From positions 62,001 through 126,000 of the forward strand of contig JAJFKY010000010.1 in assembly GCA_021772975.1 (NCBI GenBank): DNA of 64,000 nucleotides. Direction: 5' to 3'. Shown one piece after another: positions 36,349 through 45,631 of the stretch (positions are counted from its first letter, which is position 1; the number at the start of each line of letters is the position of its first letter). Origin of the DNA: Gammaproteobacteria bacterium (GTDB lineage: Bacteria; Pseudomonadota; Gammaproteobacteria; Xanthomonadales; Wenzhouxiangellaceae). The notes below the pieces were generated by a model, which saw only the letters and a program-made list of their open reading frames with translations, was not told the DNA's origin and searched no databases. The translations under genes were made by a program, and so were the position numbers.

Positions 36349-38576
36349 GCAAGCGTGGCTGGCTGGATAAACTGACCAATAGCGTTTTGCTCAGCCGGAT
36401 ATTTCCGGTCCTGGCGGTAGGCGCCCTGTTGCTGGCCGCGATGCTGCTGGTCACTGATGTACAGCAGGCGGGCGAGCGCATTTCAGTGCTGAATCTGTGG
36501 ATTCTGGGCCTGGGAGTATTGGCGCTGCTATTTCTGCTCTCGGCCATAGGCGCACGGCTGTTTAACCTGATGCAGTCGTTGCGGCATGGCACGCCTGGCG
36601 CACGTCTGACCCGCCGGCTGGTGCTGATCTTTCTGCTGCTGACGCTGCCGCCGGTGCTGATCGTGTACTTTTTTTCGCTGGAGTTCCTGGAGGAAACCAT
36701 CGATGGCTGGCTGGACGTGGGTCAGGAACAGGCCTTGTCTGATTCCCTGCAGCTGGGCCGTTTATTTCTCGACCTGCGCACCATGGAAGCACAACGCCAG
36801 GTGCGCGATCTGGCGATCAACCTGAGCAGCCAGACTTCCGGCGAAAACGATGTCGACTGGTTCCCGTTGTTGATTGACAAGGTCAGCAGCAACGGTCCGA
36901 GTGAATTAAGCGTCCTGGACAACCGGGGCAATGTGCTGGCCACTGCCAGCATCAATGGCATAGAACTGAGTCCCGACCGGCCGAGCGACTTCACCCTGAT
37001 CCAGATCCTGGACAATGGCCTGTACGCTGCCGCCGAGCCCATTAACACTCGGTCCGGCAGTGGCGCTCCGAATCCGGGCAGCCTGGAATTGACCGATGCA
37101 CTTAAAATTCGCGCGGCGATGGTGCTGGAACAGCAGCGGGCTCGCCATGAAACCCGGATTTTGCAGGCCATTTATTATTTACCGGAGAGTTTTACCGGGC
37201 TGGCCAACCGCATTGAACAGGCTTTTTATCAGAATCAGACGGTCACTTTTCTGCGCCAGGCGTTAAAGGTCAGCTTTGTCATTATTCTGACTCTGGTTCT
37301 GTTGCTCAGCGTACTGCTGGCCATTCTGGCCGCGTTGACCGCCGCCCAGCGGCTGGTGCGCCCACTGACCCAGTTGGCGCAGGCCACCGGTGAGGTGGCC
37401 GCGGGACGCTACCATCAGGAACTGACCACCGAAAGCGCGGATGAACTGGGTTTTCTGGTGGAGTCTTTTAACCATATGAGCCTGGAATTGGAACGCAGCC
37501 GGCTGGAACTGGAAAATCAGCGGCAGTATCTGGAAACAGTCCTCGGTCGATTGTCCGCTGGCGTGCTTTCCATAGATGGCCATGCCCAACTGGTCACCAG
37601 CAATGCCAGCGCCAGCGATATTCTGGGCTATGCGCTGAAACCCTGGCATGGCCAGCCACTGCACAACATCGCGCGCCAGGAACCGCGCCTGCGGTTATTG
37701 TTTGAACGGCTCGAGGAGCGCCGCCAACAACAGGGCGAATGGCGTGAAGAAATCCAACTGGGAGGAGAAGATAAGCCTTTGGTCCTGATGTGCCGCGGCA
37801 GCCAGCTGCCTGGCACGGATGGTGGTCTGGTGGTGGTCTTTGATGACGTCACGGTGCTGACCGAAACCCAGCGCGAAGCAGCCTGGGCCGAGGTTGCGCA
37901 GCGGCTGGCGCATGAAGTCAAAAACCCGCTGACGCCAATTCGTTTATCGGCCGAGCGGCTGGGCAGTAAGCTGGCCGCGTCACTGGGGCCGGAACAACAG
38001 CAACTGCTGGAGAAATCCACCCGCACGATTGTGCATCAGGTGGAATCACTGCAGGCGCTGGTCAACACTTTTGGTGACTACGCCCGCGAGCCCAGAAGTA
38101 TCCTGCGGCCGGTTGATATTCATGTGATCATAGAAGACGTGCTGGCACTGTATGAGCCGACCGAAGAAGGGGTGACTTTTGACCGCCAGCTGGCTGCGCA
38201 ACCGTCTTTGGCTATGGCTGATCCGGACCGGTTGCGGCAGATTCTGCATAATCTTATCCGCAATGCGATCGAAGCACGCGGTGCGGTTGAACAACCACTG
38301 CGTATTACCCTGACCACCGGTAATAACAGCAAAAACGAATTGGCCGGTCTATCTCTGACCATCAGTGATAATGGACCCGGTGTCCGAGCCGAGTTGCTGG
38401 AGCGTATTTTCGAGCCGTATGTCACCAGCAAGACCCGCGGCACCGGTTTAGGGCTGGCTATTGTTAAACGCATTATCGATCAGCATGGCGGTTCGATCCG
38501 GATCGATAATGACGCTGGCGGTGGCGCCAGAGTGGTGGTCTGGTTACCGGCCGCCACCAGCGCCAGGCAGATATAG
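36345..38576 (+). CDS. NtrY-like transmembrane sensor histidine kinase
   Basis: A 743-residue kinase. Two or three N-terminal membrane helices (about 18-120) are followed by a periplasmic sensor region (about 125-300), another helix (about 305-335), a HAMP domain (RLVRPLTQLAQATGEVAAGRYHQEL) and a coiled coil. A PAS-like domain (about 395-500), HisKA with H523 in RLAHEVKNPLTPIRLSAERL, and HATPase_c (NLIRNAIEA, ISDNGPGVR, TRGTGLGLAIVKRI) complete the protein. This architecture is that of NtrY. The context rsmB-DUF4390-ntrY-ntrX-trkAH is conserved in relatives. A link to potassium or redox state is inferred only from neighbours. Its partner regulator is unusual (see next gene). Confidence 0.92.
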   Translation: MSKRGWLDKLTNSVLLSRIFPVLAVGALLLAAMLLVTDVQQAGERISVLNLWILGLGVLALLFLLSAIGARLFNLMQSLRHGTPGARLTRRLVLIFLLLTLPPVLIVYFFSLEFLEETIDGWLDVGQEQALSDSLQLGRLFLDLRTMEAQRQVRDLAINLSSQTSGENDVDWFPLLIDKVSSNGPSELSVLDNRGNVLATASINGIELSPDRPSDFTLIQILDNGLYAAAEPINTRSGSGAPNPGSLELTDALKIRAAMVLEQQRARHETRILQAIYYLPESFTGLANRIEQAFYQNQTVTFLRQALKVSFVIILTLVLLLSVLLAILAALTAAQRLVRPLTQLAQATGEVAAGRYHQELTTESADELGFLVESFNHMSLELERSRLELENQRQYLETVLGRLSAGVLSIDGHAQLVTSNASASDILGYALKPWHGQPLHNIARQEPRLRLLFERLEERRQQQGEWREEIQLGGEDKPLVLMCRGSQLPGTDGGLVVVFDDVTVLTETQREAAWAEVAQRLAHEVKNPLTPIRLSAERLGSKLAASLGPEQQQLLEKSTRTIVHQVESLQALVNTFGDYAREPRSILRPVDIHVIIEDVLALYEPTEEGVTFDRQLAAQPSLAMADPDRLRQILHNLIRNAIEARGAVEQPLRITLTTGNNSKNELAGLSLTISDNGPGVRAELLERIFEPYVTSKTRGTGLGLAIVKRIIDQHGGSIRIDNDAGGGARVVVWLPAATSARQI

Positions 38577-38628
38577 TCGGCAACCGCCAAGTGTGGTAAA
38601 TTTACCACAGCTCATTGATACCAAGCCC

Positions 38629-39924
38629 ATGCCGACACCCCACATTCTAGTTGTTGACGACGAACAGGATATTCGTGAACTGATCTCCGATATCCTGATT
38701 GACGAAGGCTATGAAGTCAGCACTGCCGGCACCGCCGAGCAGGCCAACCAGCAATACATTGACACCCGCCTGGACCTGGTGCTGCTGGATATCTGGATGC
38801 CGGACGCGGATGGCATCAGCGTACTGCAGGACTGGCAGAAAACTCAGCCGTTACTGTGCCCGGTGGTGATGATGTCCGGTCATGGCACGGTCGAAACCGC
38901 GGTCCAGGCGACCCGCCTGGGCGCTTTTGATTTTATTGAAAAACCGATTGCGCTGGCCAAGCTGCTGGCGACTGTCAAAAAAACCCTGGAACAGGCCGCG
39001 CTGGAACCGGCCGCTAATTCCCAACAGCAGGGCATTAACACACCTATTGCCGAGCCGCAGGGCAAAAGCCCGGTCCGTCAGGCACTGCGCCGACAAATGC
39101 GCCAGTTGGCCGAACACCCCCATCATTACTGTATTGTGGGCGCTGCCGGCACTCAGAAAAACCTGATCGCCGGCTGGATCCATCAGCACAGCAGTTTGCA
39201 CGATCAGCCTTTCATCCAGTATGAAGAGGCCAGCCAGCTGGAAAAACTGATCAAGCACAATAAACTGGCCGGCTGTCTGGTGCTGGACGCACAATATTTA
39301 CCGGATGCCAGCCAGCAGAACCGGCTGGCGCAATATCTCAAGGAAACCTCCGGGCAGCCTCTGCGGGTCGTGTTATTGAGCGAAATACCGCCACGTGCGC
39401 TGCTGGATGATGAACTGCTCAGCGAGCCTTTGTTTTTTGCCTTAAGCGCAGCGGTGCTGACACTGCCATCGCTGAGCCAGCATATTGAGGATGTCCCGGA
39501 TATGCTGCGGTACTACACGGAATTGTTACCCGATAGCGAGAATCTGCCCTACCGGCATATGTCACTGGCCGGTCAGAACTGTCTGCGCCAATATGCCTGG
39601 CCGGGTAATGAACAGGAGTTGGTCAATCTGATCCGGCAATTGCTGTTGCTGGGTAATGAAGGTGAAATCACCCGCGCGGAAGTCGAACAGGTACTGGCCA
39701 GCCAGCAGGTAGCGGGCGAACAACGCACTGACGGCAATATTTTTGACCAGCCATTACGTCAGGCTCGCGAGCAGTTTGAGCGCGAATATCTGATTTATCA
39801 CCTACAACAGGCTGATGGCAGCGTGGGTGCAATGGCTGAGCAGGTCGGCATGGAACGCACCCATCTATACCGCAAACTGCGCGGTCTGGGACTGGACCCT
39901 AAACAGGTGACACGGGCCGATTAA
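38629..39924 (+). CDS. NtrX-like response regulator with degenerate sigma-54 AAA+ domain
   Basis: A 431-residue protein with an intact receiver domain (residues 1-120: D10-D11, D54 in LLDIWMPDADG, K105 in FIEKP), a degenerate central domain (about 150-345) and a Fis-type helix-turn-helix (about 390-425, MAEQVGMERTHLYRKLRGLGL). In the centre, Walker A is reduced to GAAGTQKN (171-178), Walker B reads CLVLDA with Ala for the catalytic Glu, the GAFTGA loop that contacts sigma-54 is missing altogether, and the FRxDLYyRL arginine fingers are replaced by LSEPLFFAL. WPGNEQEL survives. ATP hydrolysis and sigma-54 activation are therefore unlikely. It probably acts as a phosphorylation-controlled DNA binder. 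I start at 38629; a longer frame from 38461 overlaps the kinase and lacks homology. Confidence 0.88.
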   Translation: MPTPHILVVDDEQDIRELISDILIDEGYEVSTAGTAEQANQQYIDTRLDLVLLDIWMPDADGISVLQDWQKTQPLLCPVVMMSGHGTVETAVQATRLGAFDFIEKPIALAKLLATVKKTLEQAALEPAANSQQQGINTPIAEPQGKSPVRQALRRQMRQLAEHPHHYCIVGAAGTQKNLIAGWIHQHSSLHDQPFIQYEEASQLEKLIKHNKLAGCLVLDAQYLPDASQQNRLAQYLKETSGQPLRVVLLSEIPPRALLDDELLSEPLFFALSAAVLTLPSLSQHIEDVPDMLRYYTELLPDSENLPYRHMSLAGQNCLRQYAWPGNEQELVNLIRQLLLLGNEGEITRAEVEQVLASQQVAGEQRTDGNIFDQPLRQAREQFEREYLIYHLQQADGSVGAMAEQVGMERTHLYRKLRGLGLDPKQVTRAD

Positions 39925-40006
39925 GCGGCAATCAGCAGCATTTGCCAGAGCGCTATCGACTGACCAGACAATCACCGCCGGAATGCTCTAAAATTACCCC
40001 TAAACT

Positions 40007-41383
40007 ATGAAAATTATTATCCTTGGAGCAGGCCAGGTGGGCGCCGGTTTGGCATTCTCGCTGGTACGTGAAAACAATGACATCACCATCGTTGACACCG
40101 ATGAATTACGGCTGCGCGAGTTGCAGGACCGCATCGATATCCGCGGAGTGGTGGGCAATGGTTCACACCCACAGGTATTGATGCGCGCCGGTGTTGAGGA
40201 CGCCGATATGCTGGTGGCGGTGACCAACAGCGATGAAGTCAACATGATTGCCTGCCAGGTCGCTTATACCCTGTTCAACACACCCACCCGCATTGCCCGG
40301 GTGCGCGAAGCAGAGTATCTGTCTCATCCCAGTCTGTTTGAACGTCAGCATATTCCAATCGATCTGCTGATCAGTCCAGAGCAGCTGATATGCGATCACA
40401 TCAAGCATTTGATTGAATATCCGGGCGCCCTGCAAGTACTGGATTTTGCCGACGGCAAAGCCCAGATGGTGGCGGTACGCGCACTCTCCGACGGCCCTCT
40501 GGTTGGCCAGGAGCTGCGCGCGCTGAGGGAACATATGCCAGACGGCGTGGATGCCAGAGTGGTAGCCATCTTCCGCGATACAGAAGCCATTATCCCCGAA
40601 GGGGACACGATCATCCGGCGTGATGATCTGGTGTTCTTTCTCGCGGCACACCACGACATCCGGACCGTGATGCAGGAGTTGCGGCGACTGGACGATCCGG
40701 TCAAACGCATTATGCTGGCCGGCGGTGGCAATATCGGCAGCAAACTTGCCGCTGAACTGGAAGACCATTACCACGTCAAGCTGATCGAGCGCAGTCCCAC
40801 CAAGGCCCGCAGCATTGCTGAAAACCTGGAAAAAGCCATCGTGCTGGTGGGTGATTGTGCGGATGAAGAGCTGCTTAACGAAGAAGGCATCGACCGTATC
40901 GACGTATTTTGTGCCCTGACCAATGACGATGAAGCCAACATTTTGTCTTCCATGCTGGCCAAGCGCCTGGGCGCGGACAAAGTCATGACGCTGATCAATC
41001 GCCCAGCCTATGCCGATCTGGTGGAAAGCGACCGTATTGATGTGGCCATTTCGCCCGGGCAGGTCACCATCGGTGCATTACTGACGCGCATCCGGCGGGG
41101 TAATGTGGCGCGGGTGCACTCGCTGCGGCGTGGCGCGGCGGAAGCCATGGAAGCCGTGGCCGAAGGCAATATCAATAATTCTCAGGTTGTTGGCCGCAGC
41201 ATCTCTGAAATTGATTTGCCTTCCGGGACAACCATCGGCGGCGTCGTGCGCGATGATAAAGTGCTGATTGCACATCACGATACCGTGATCGAAACCGGTG
41301 ACCACGTGATTCTGCTGGTTACCGATAAACGGCATATTCATGAGATTGAGCAACTGTTCGAAGTCTCGGCAACGTTTGTCTGA
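40007..41383 (+). CDS. trkA: Trk system potassium uptake protein TrkA
   Basis: A 458-residue cytoplasmic gating ring subunit of the Trk potassium channel. It has two tandem RCK units, each with a Rossmann NAD(H)-binding fold (IIILGAGQVGAGLAFSLV at residue 2 and IMLAGGGNIGSKLAAEL at about 234) followed by a TrkA-C domain. The full two-unit length matches E. coli TrkA. It lies 10 nt ahead of trkH, so one operon makes both subunits. Confidence 0.96.
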   Translation: MKIIILGAGQVGAGLAFSLVRENNDITIVDTDELRLRELQDRIDIRGVVGNGSHPQVLMRAGVEDADMLVAVTNSDEVNMIACQVAYTLFNTPTRIARVREAEYLSHPSLFERQHIPIDLLISPEQLICDHIKHLIEYPGALQVLDFADGKAQMVAVRALSDGPLVGQELRALREHMPDGVDARVVAIFRDTEAIIPEGDTIIRRDDLVFFLAAHHDIRTVMQELRRLDDPVKRIMLAGGGNIGSKLAAELEDHYHVKLIERSPTKARSIAENLEKAIVLVGDCADEELLNEEGIDRIDVFCALTNDDEANILSSMLAKRLGADKVMTLINRPAYADLVESDRIDVAISPGQVTIGALLTRIRRGNVARVHSLRRGAAEAMEAVAEGNINNSQVVGRSISEIDLPSGTTIGGVVRDDKVLIAHHDTVIETGDHVILLVTDKRHIHEIEQLFEVSATFV

Positions 41384-41393
41384 CAGCTGACCC

Positions 41394-42845
41394 ATGACCG
41401 CTGCCAATTTACAGCGCCTGTTCGGATTACTGCTGACCATGGCGGGCGTCAGCCAGCTGCCGCCACTGCTGGTCGCCATCATATTCAATGATGCCAGCCG
41501 CGAACCTTTTCTGATCAGTGCCTGCGGTGAAATATTAATTGGTCTGGTACTGTTTTTACCGGTTCGGCACGGCCCCATGGAACTGCGTGTGCGTGATGGT
41601 TTTCTGGTGGTGGTGATGGCCTGGTTGACCATCGGTATCGGTGGCGCGGTGCCGCTGTGGCTGCTGAAGCAACCGAGCATCAGCCTGGTTGATGGCCTGT
41701 TTGAAACCATGTCGGCCTTGACCACCACCGGTGCGACCGTGCTGACCGGCCTGGACACGATGCCACGCGGCCTGTTGTTTCATCGCGCGCAACTGCAATG
41801 GCTGGGCGGCATCGGTATTATCGTACTGGCAGTCGCCATTTTGCCGATGCTGCGGATTGGCGGCATGCAGCTGTACCGGGCCGAAACGCCGGGACCGATG
41901 AAAGATTCCAAACTGACCCCACGCATCACCGAAACCGCCAAAGCACTGTGGCTGATTTATCTGGCTTTAACGGCGGCCTGCGCACTGGCCTACTGGCTGG
42001 CTGGAATGGGGTTTTTTGACGCAGTAACGCATGCTTTTACCACGGTTCCGATCGGCGGGTTTTCCAATTACGACACCAGCATGGCGCACTTTGGCAATCC
42101 CTTGATAGAAATGGTGGCAATGCTGTTTATGGTGATCGCCGGGATGAACTTTGCGCTGCACTTCGTGGCCTGGCGCAATGCCAGCATTCAGGCCTATTTT
42201 CAGGATGCCGAACTGCGCGCGTACCTGGGTCTGCTGGCTTTTTTCATACTGCTCACAACCCTCGAGATACTGCGCCTGGGCGTTACCCCGAATATTGGCG
42301 ACGCGCTGCGTCTGGGTGCTTTTCAGACCATCTCAACCCTGACCACCACCGGTTATACCACCGACAGCTTTTATTTATGGCCAGGTTATCTGTCATCACT
42401 GTTTTTGATTCTGTGCCTGATCGGCGGCTGCGCCGGCTCTACCGGAGGCGGTATGAAAGTGATTCGGGTAATGCTGTTATATAAACAGATGGTGCGGGAA
42501 ATCAAGCGTCTGGTGCATCCCAATGCAGTCCTGGCCATCAAGCTGGGCGACCGGGCGGTATCCGATAATGTGATCAGTGCCGTGTGGGCTTTCTTTTTTC
42601 TATACGTGGCCAGCATCGTGTGTATCGGCATGCTGCTGCACGCCAGCGGGCTTGACCCGGTCACCGCATTTTCCGCCACCGTTGCCTGTCTGACCAATCT
42701 GGGTCCTGCGCTGGGCGAAGCCGGACCGCACTATGGCACCCTGGGCGCCTTTCCAAAGTTGCTGCTGACCTTTGCCATGCTGCTGGGCCGCCTGGAATTG
42801 TTTACCCTGCTGGTGTTGTTTACGCCGGGGTTCTGGAAAGACTGA
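41394..42845 (+). CDS. trkH: Trk system potassium uptake protein TrkH
   Basis: A 483-residue membrane channel subunit with the four-fold M1-P-M2 plan. Filter-like segments with conserved Gly include SALTTTGATVLTGL, TTVPIGGFSNYD, STLTTTGYTTDSF and ACLTNLGPALGE. GGCAGSTGGGMKVIRVMLLYK is the typical cytoplasmic gating-loop region. With TrkA it takes up K+ coupled to H+, which would matter for osmotic balance in salt water. Confidence 0.96.
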   Translation: MTAANLQRLFGLLLTMAGVSQLPPLLVAIIFNDASREPFLISACGEILIGLVLFLPVRHGPMELRVRDGFLVVVMAWLTIGIGGAVPLWLLKQPSISLVDGLFETMSALTTTGATVLTGLDTMPRGLLFHRAQLQWLGGIGIIVLAVAILPMLRIGGMQLYRAETPGPMKDSKLTPRITETAKALWLIYLALTAACALAYWLAGMGFFDAVTHAFTTVPIGGFSNYDTSMAHFGNPLIEMVAMLFMVIAGMNFALHFVAWRNASIQAYFQDAELRAYLGLLAFFILLTTLEILRLGVTPNIGDALRLGAFQTISTLTTTGYTTDSFYLWPGYLSSLFLILCLIGGCAGSTGGGMKVIRVMLLYKQMVREIKRLVHPNAVLAIKLGDRAVSDNVISAVWAFFFLYVASIVCIGMLLHASGLDPVTAFSATVACLTNLGPALGEAGPHYGTLGAFPKLLLTFAMLLGRLELFTLLVLFTPGFWKD

Positions 42846-42865
42846 AACGTCACTGCTTGCGGATA

Positions 42866-43189
42866 ATGGATATCAAAGCCCTGGAACAACTGCTCGACGG
42901 CCCGCGCGACAACGCCATGCTGCGCCTGACCCTGGCCCGCCAATTGCAGCAGCAGGGGCAAACAGCTGCGGCCATCGAGCACCTGCGGGTGGCGCTCGAT
43001 CAGCAAAGCGATTACAGCGCGGCCTGGAAACTGCTGGGACAGTGTTACACGCAAACCGGCCAGAATGAACAGGCCAGGGCCGCTTATCAACAGGGTTTGA
43101 GCGCGGCCCGCCAGCGCGGTGATAAACAAAGCGAAAAGGAAATGCAGGTGTTTTTACGGCGCCTGGATAAAGCCACCAGCGGCGAATAA
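42866..43189 (+). CDS. Small tetratricopeptide-repeat protein
   Basis: A 107-residue all-helical protein with two to three TPR units (LRLTLARQLQQQGQTAAAIEHL, AAWKLLGQCYTQTGQNEQA) and a basic C-terminus. It has no signal peptide or catalytic domain, so it is probably a cytoplasmic adaptor. It begins 20 nt after trkH and is likely the last gene of the def-fmt-rsmB-ntrYX-trkAH series. I use the ATG at 42866 in preference to a TTG three codons upstream. Confidence 0.78.
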   Translation: MDIKALEQLLDGPRDNAMLRLTLARQLQQQGQTAAAIEHLRVALDQQSDYSAAWKLLGQCYTQTGQNEQARAAYQQGLSAARQRGDKQSEKEMQVFLRRLDKATSGE

Positions 43190-43237
43190 CGCGGCCAGTC
43201 CGGTAGGATAGCCCGACAGGCTCTAGCAGCGAAGATA

Positions 43238-44113
43238 CTACGATTGAATCAGCGGGGCTTTCGCGAACCGGTTATAAGACCATTGATACTGGGGTGGATT
43301 CCACTCCGCTACCTGCTCCACTCCCTGATTCAACGCGGCTAATGCGAGACCATCATCATCGGCATCAATGCCAAATGGCGCGGGGATAAAGCGCAGCTTG
43401 AAGCTGTGCTTGTCGGCCAATCGCTCGCAGCCGGCAAACACTACCGCGCAGCGGGTTTTACGCACCAGACGGGTCAGCAGCAACATGGTTTGCGCCGGTT
43501 GATCGAATAACAGCGCAGCACGGCCCTGTCCCGCCTTGGGACGCTGATCCGGCAGAATGCCGACATAGCCACCACCGCGTAGTATTCGCAGTAAACGGCG
43601 GATGCCTGCAGCGGTTGCGGGCACCGCCCGGCCTCCAGTGCGTTCACGATACAGCCGCAATTGCCGGTCTAACTCAGGCTCGGCGGGTGGCTTGTACAGC
43701 ATCGCGGTATTGGTCAGAGTGGCGCTCAGGTACAGTCCGGTCAATTCCCACTGACCAAAATGCGGCACCGCCACGATCACCCCGCGACCACGTTGCCGGG
43801 CTGCCTGCAACACCTCCCGACCTTCAACCACGGTGACCGATGCCAGTATTTTTTCTACCTGGCCATGCCATAGCAGGCCTGTTTCCAGCAGACTCAGCGC
43901 ACGATGCTGCAGATGCTGTTTCAGCCATTGCCTGTGCTGGGCTGGTGTAAGCGCCGGGAAACAGCGGGCGATATTTTCACTGGCGCGATCACGCCGGCGG
44001 TTGGGCAACACCAGCAACAGGCCACTCAGTAATTTTGCCAGTGCAATCCTGGGCCCGGCCGGCAACGCGGCCAGCGCCTTCCCCAGCCAAATCAGATAAG
44101 CTATTCGTTTCAT
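43238..44113 (-). CDS. Lysophospholipid/lipid A acyltransferase, LpxL (HtrB) family
   Basis: A 291-residue inner-membrane acyltransferase. An N-terminal amphipathic or membrane helix is followed by the catalytic HxxxxE motif H118-FGQW-E123. LYKPPAEPELDRQLRLYRER and GGYVGILPDQRPKAGQGR are the matching LpxL-family blocks. It would add a secondary acyl chain to lipid A or an ornithine-type lipid; the acyl chain and acceptor cannot be told from sequence. ATG 44113 or GTG 44119 may be the start. It is divergent from dtd with a 25-nt spacer. A second LpxL-like gene lies at the right edge of the window. Confidence 0.88.
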   Translation of the reverse strand: MKRIAYLIWLGKALAALPAGPRIALAKLLSGLLLVLPNRRRDRASENIARCFPALTPAQHRQWLKQHLQHRALSLLETGLLWHGQVEKILASVTVVEGREVLQAARQRGRGVIVAVPHFGQWELTGLYLSATLTNTAMLYKPPAEPELDRQLRLYRERTGGRAVPATAAGIRRLLRILRGGGYVGILPDQRPKAGQGRAALLFDQPAQTMLLLTRLVRKTRCAVVFAGCERLADKHSFKLRFIPAPFGIDADDDGLALAALNQGVEQVAEWNPPQYQWSYNRFAKAPLIQS

Positions 44114-44138
44114 GGTCACAGGATAACTGGAGTCACGG

Positions 44139-44606
44139 GTGATTATACTGCTGCAACGGGTAAGTCAGGCTTCAGTCAGCGTGGCCGGCGAGATGGTGGC
44201 CCAGATCGGTCCGGGGTTATTAGCGCTGACTGGCTTTGAACGTGGTGATAGTGACCCTGAATTACAACGTCTGGGCGAGCGCCTGCTGAATTATCGGGTA
44301 TTCGCTGATGACCAGGGAAAAATGAACCTCAGCCTGCTGGATGTCCAGGGGGGGTTATTGCTGGTTCCACAGTTCACCCTGGCGGCAGATACTCAAAGCG
44401 GTAACCGGCCGGGCTTTTCGCATGCTGCACCACCAGCTGCCGGGGAACAATTGTTCCGGCAATTCAGTGCGCAACTGCGGCAGACGCTTCCGGCGCTGGA
44501 ATGCGGCGTGTTCGGTGCCAATATGCAGGTCAGCCTGATCAACGACGGACCGGTCACATTCTGGTTACAAAGCAGACCCGGGCGCGATAAGCTATCAGGA
44601 TGTTGA
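44139..44606 (+). CDS. dtd: D-aminoacyl-tRNA deacylase
   Basis: A 155-residue homodimeric proofreading enzyme that frees D-amino acids (and Gly from tRNA-Ala) from mischarged tRNA. The cross-subunit motifs are present: VPQFTLAADTQSGNRPGF (family SQFTL, here Pro for Ser) and LINDGPVTFWL (the Gly-Pro pair that gives chirality selection). The start is GTG (VIILLQRVSQASV). The Ser-to-Pro change in the first motif is unusual but lies beside, not in, the GP motif. Confidence 0.94.
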   Translation: MIILLQRVSQASVSVAGEMVAQIGPGLLALTGFERGDSDPELQRLGERLLNYRVFADDQGKMNLSLLDVQGGLLLVPQFTLAADTQSGNRPGFSHAAPPAAGEQLFRQFSAQLRQTLPALECGVFGANMQVSLINDGPVTFWLQSRPGRDKLSGC

Positions 44607-44667
44607 TACCGGTTAATATCATCACCGCACTGCCGCCGGTATTGCCTGGGCAGCCAAACGGCATCGC

Positions 44668-45543
44668 ATGATGCACGATCACCACCCCCATACTCACTCG
44701 CACAGCAGCGAACGCAGGGTTTTCTGGGCGATGCTGGTAACCGGCTTGTTTATGCTGGTGGAACTGGTTGGCGGGATTCTGTCCGGTTCGCTGGCGCTGC
44801 TCGCGGACGCTGGCCACATGCTCAGCGATTTCGCTGCACTGTTGCTGGCGTTTGTGGCCTTCCGCATCAGTCACAAACCGGCTGATGCCAAACGCAGTTA
44901 CGGTTATGACCGCTTCCAGATTCTGGCCGCATTTATCAATGGACTGGCTTTGATTGTGATCGCGATATGGATTTGCGTGGCCGCGGTACAACGTTTTTAC
45001 GAACCGGTCCAGGTCCTGGCCACACCGATGCTGATCGTGGCCATCATCGGGCTGCTGGTGAATATCATTGTCTACCGAATTTTGACCACCGAGCAGACCG
45101 ATAACCTGAACGTGCGTGCCGCCGCGCTGCATGTCATCGGCGATCTGCTGGGTTCGGTAGCGGCGATCGCGGCAGCGGTCATTATCCTGCTCACCGGCTG
45201 GATGCCGGCCGATCCGCTGTTATCAATCATTGTGGCCCTGCTGGTATTAAAGGCCGGTGTAAGCGTGACCCGGCGGGCCGGCCATATTTTGCTGGAAGGC
45301 ACGCCGGATAACCTCCCTCAGGACACCATTCTGGACACTCTGAAAAACATTGAGGGCGTGCAGGATGTGCACCATCTGCATGTCTGGGCGTTGACCGCGG
45401 AGCGTCGTCTGGCGACCGTGCACCTGGTCACCGAAGCCGAATATGTGGATCAGGTCCGTATCAGTGCAGTGCGGATTCTGAACGAGCAGTTCAGCATTGC
45501 TCATCCCACCGTGCAGGTGGAAATTAAGCCCTGTATTTCCTGA
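44668..45543 (+). CDS. Cation diffusion facilitator (ZitB/CzcD-like Zn2+ exporter)
   Basis: A 291-residue six-helix CDF exporter. It has a His-rich N-terminus (HDHHPHTHSHS), TM2 LLADAGHMLSDFAALL and TM5 AAALHVIGDLLGSVAAI, the HxxxD/HxxxD tetrahedral Zn site. The C-terminal cytoplasmic ferredoxin-like domain (IEGVQDVHHLHVWALTAERR) is complete. Zn2+/Cd2+ export in exchange for protons is the expected function. No metal regulator is adjacent. Confidence 0.93.
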   Translation: MMHDHHPHTHSHSSERRVFWAMLVTGLFMLVELVGGILSGSLALLADAGHMLSDFAALLLAFVAFRISHKPADAKRSYGYDRFQILAAFINGLALIVIAIWICVAAVQRFYEPVQVLATPMLIVAIIGLLVNIIVYRILTTEQTDNLNVRAAALHVIGDLLGSVAAIAAAVIILLTGWMPADPLLSIIVALLVLKAGVSVTRRAGHILLEGTPDNLPQDTILDTLKNIEGVQDVHHLHVWALTAERRLATVHLVTEAEYVDQVRISAVRILNEQFSIAHPTVQVEIKPCIS

Positions 45544-45631
45544 CACCAGCTGCTACTGGTACAGCTTCCCGACTTTGGTCAGGGCCTTGGCAGGCGCTGA
45601 GTATTCAATCATCTGACGGGCGCCAGAGGGT

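Noticed and set aside
38461-38628. N-terminal extension of the NtrX-like gene
   Set aside because: It overlaps the kinase gene and lacks homology; the receiver domain begins at the ATG at 38629.
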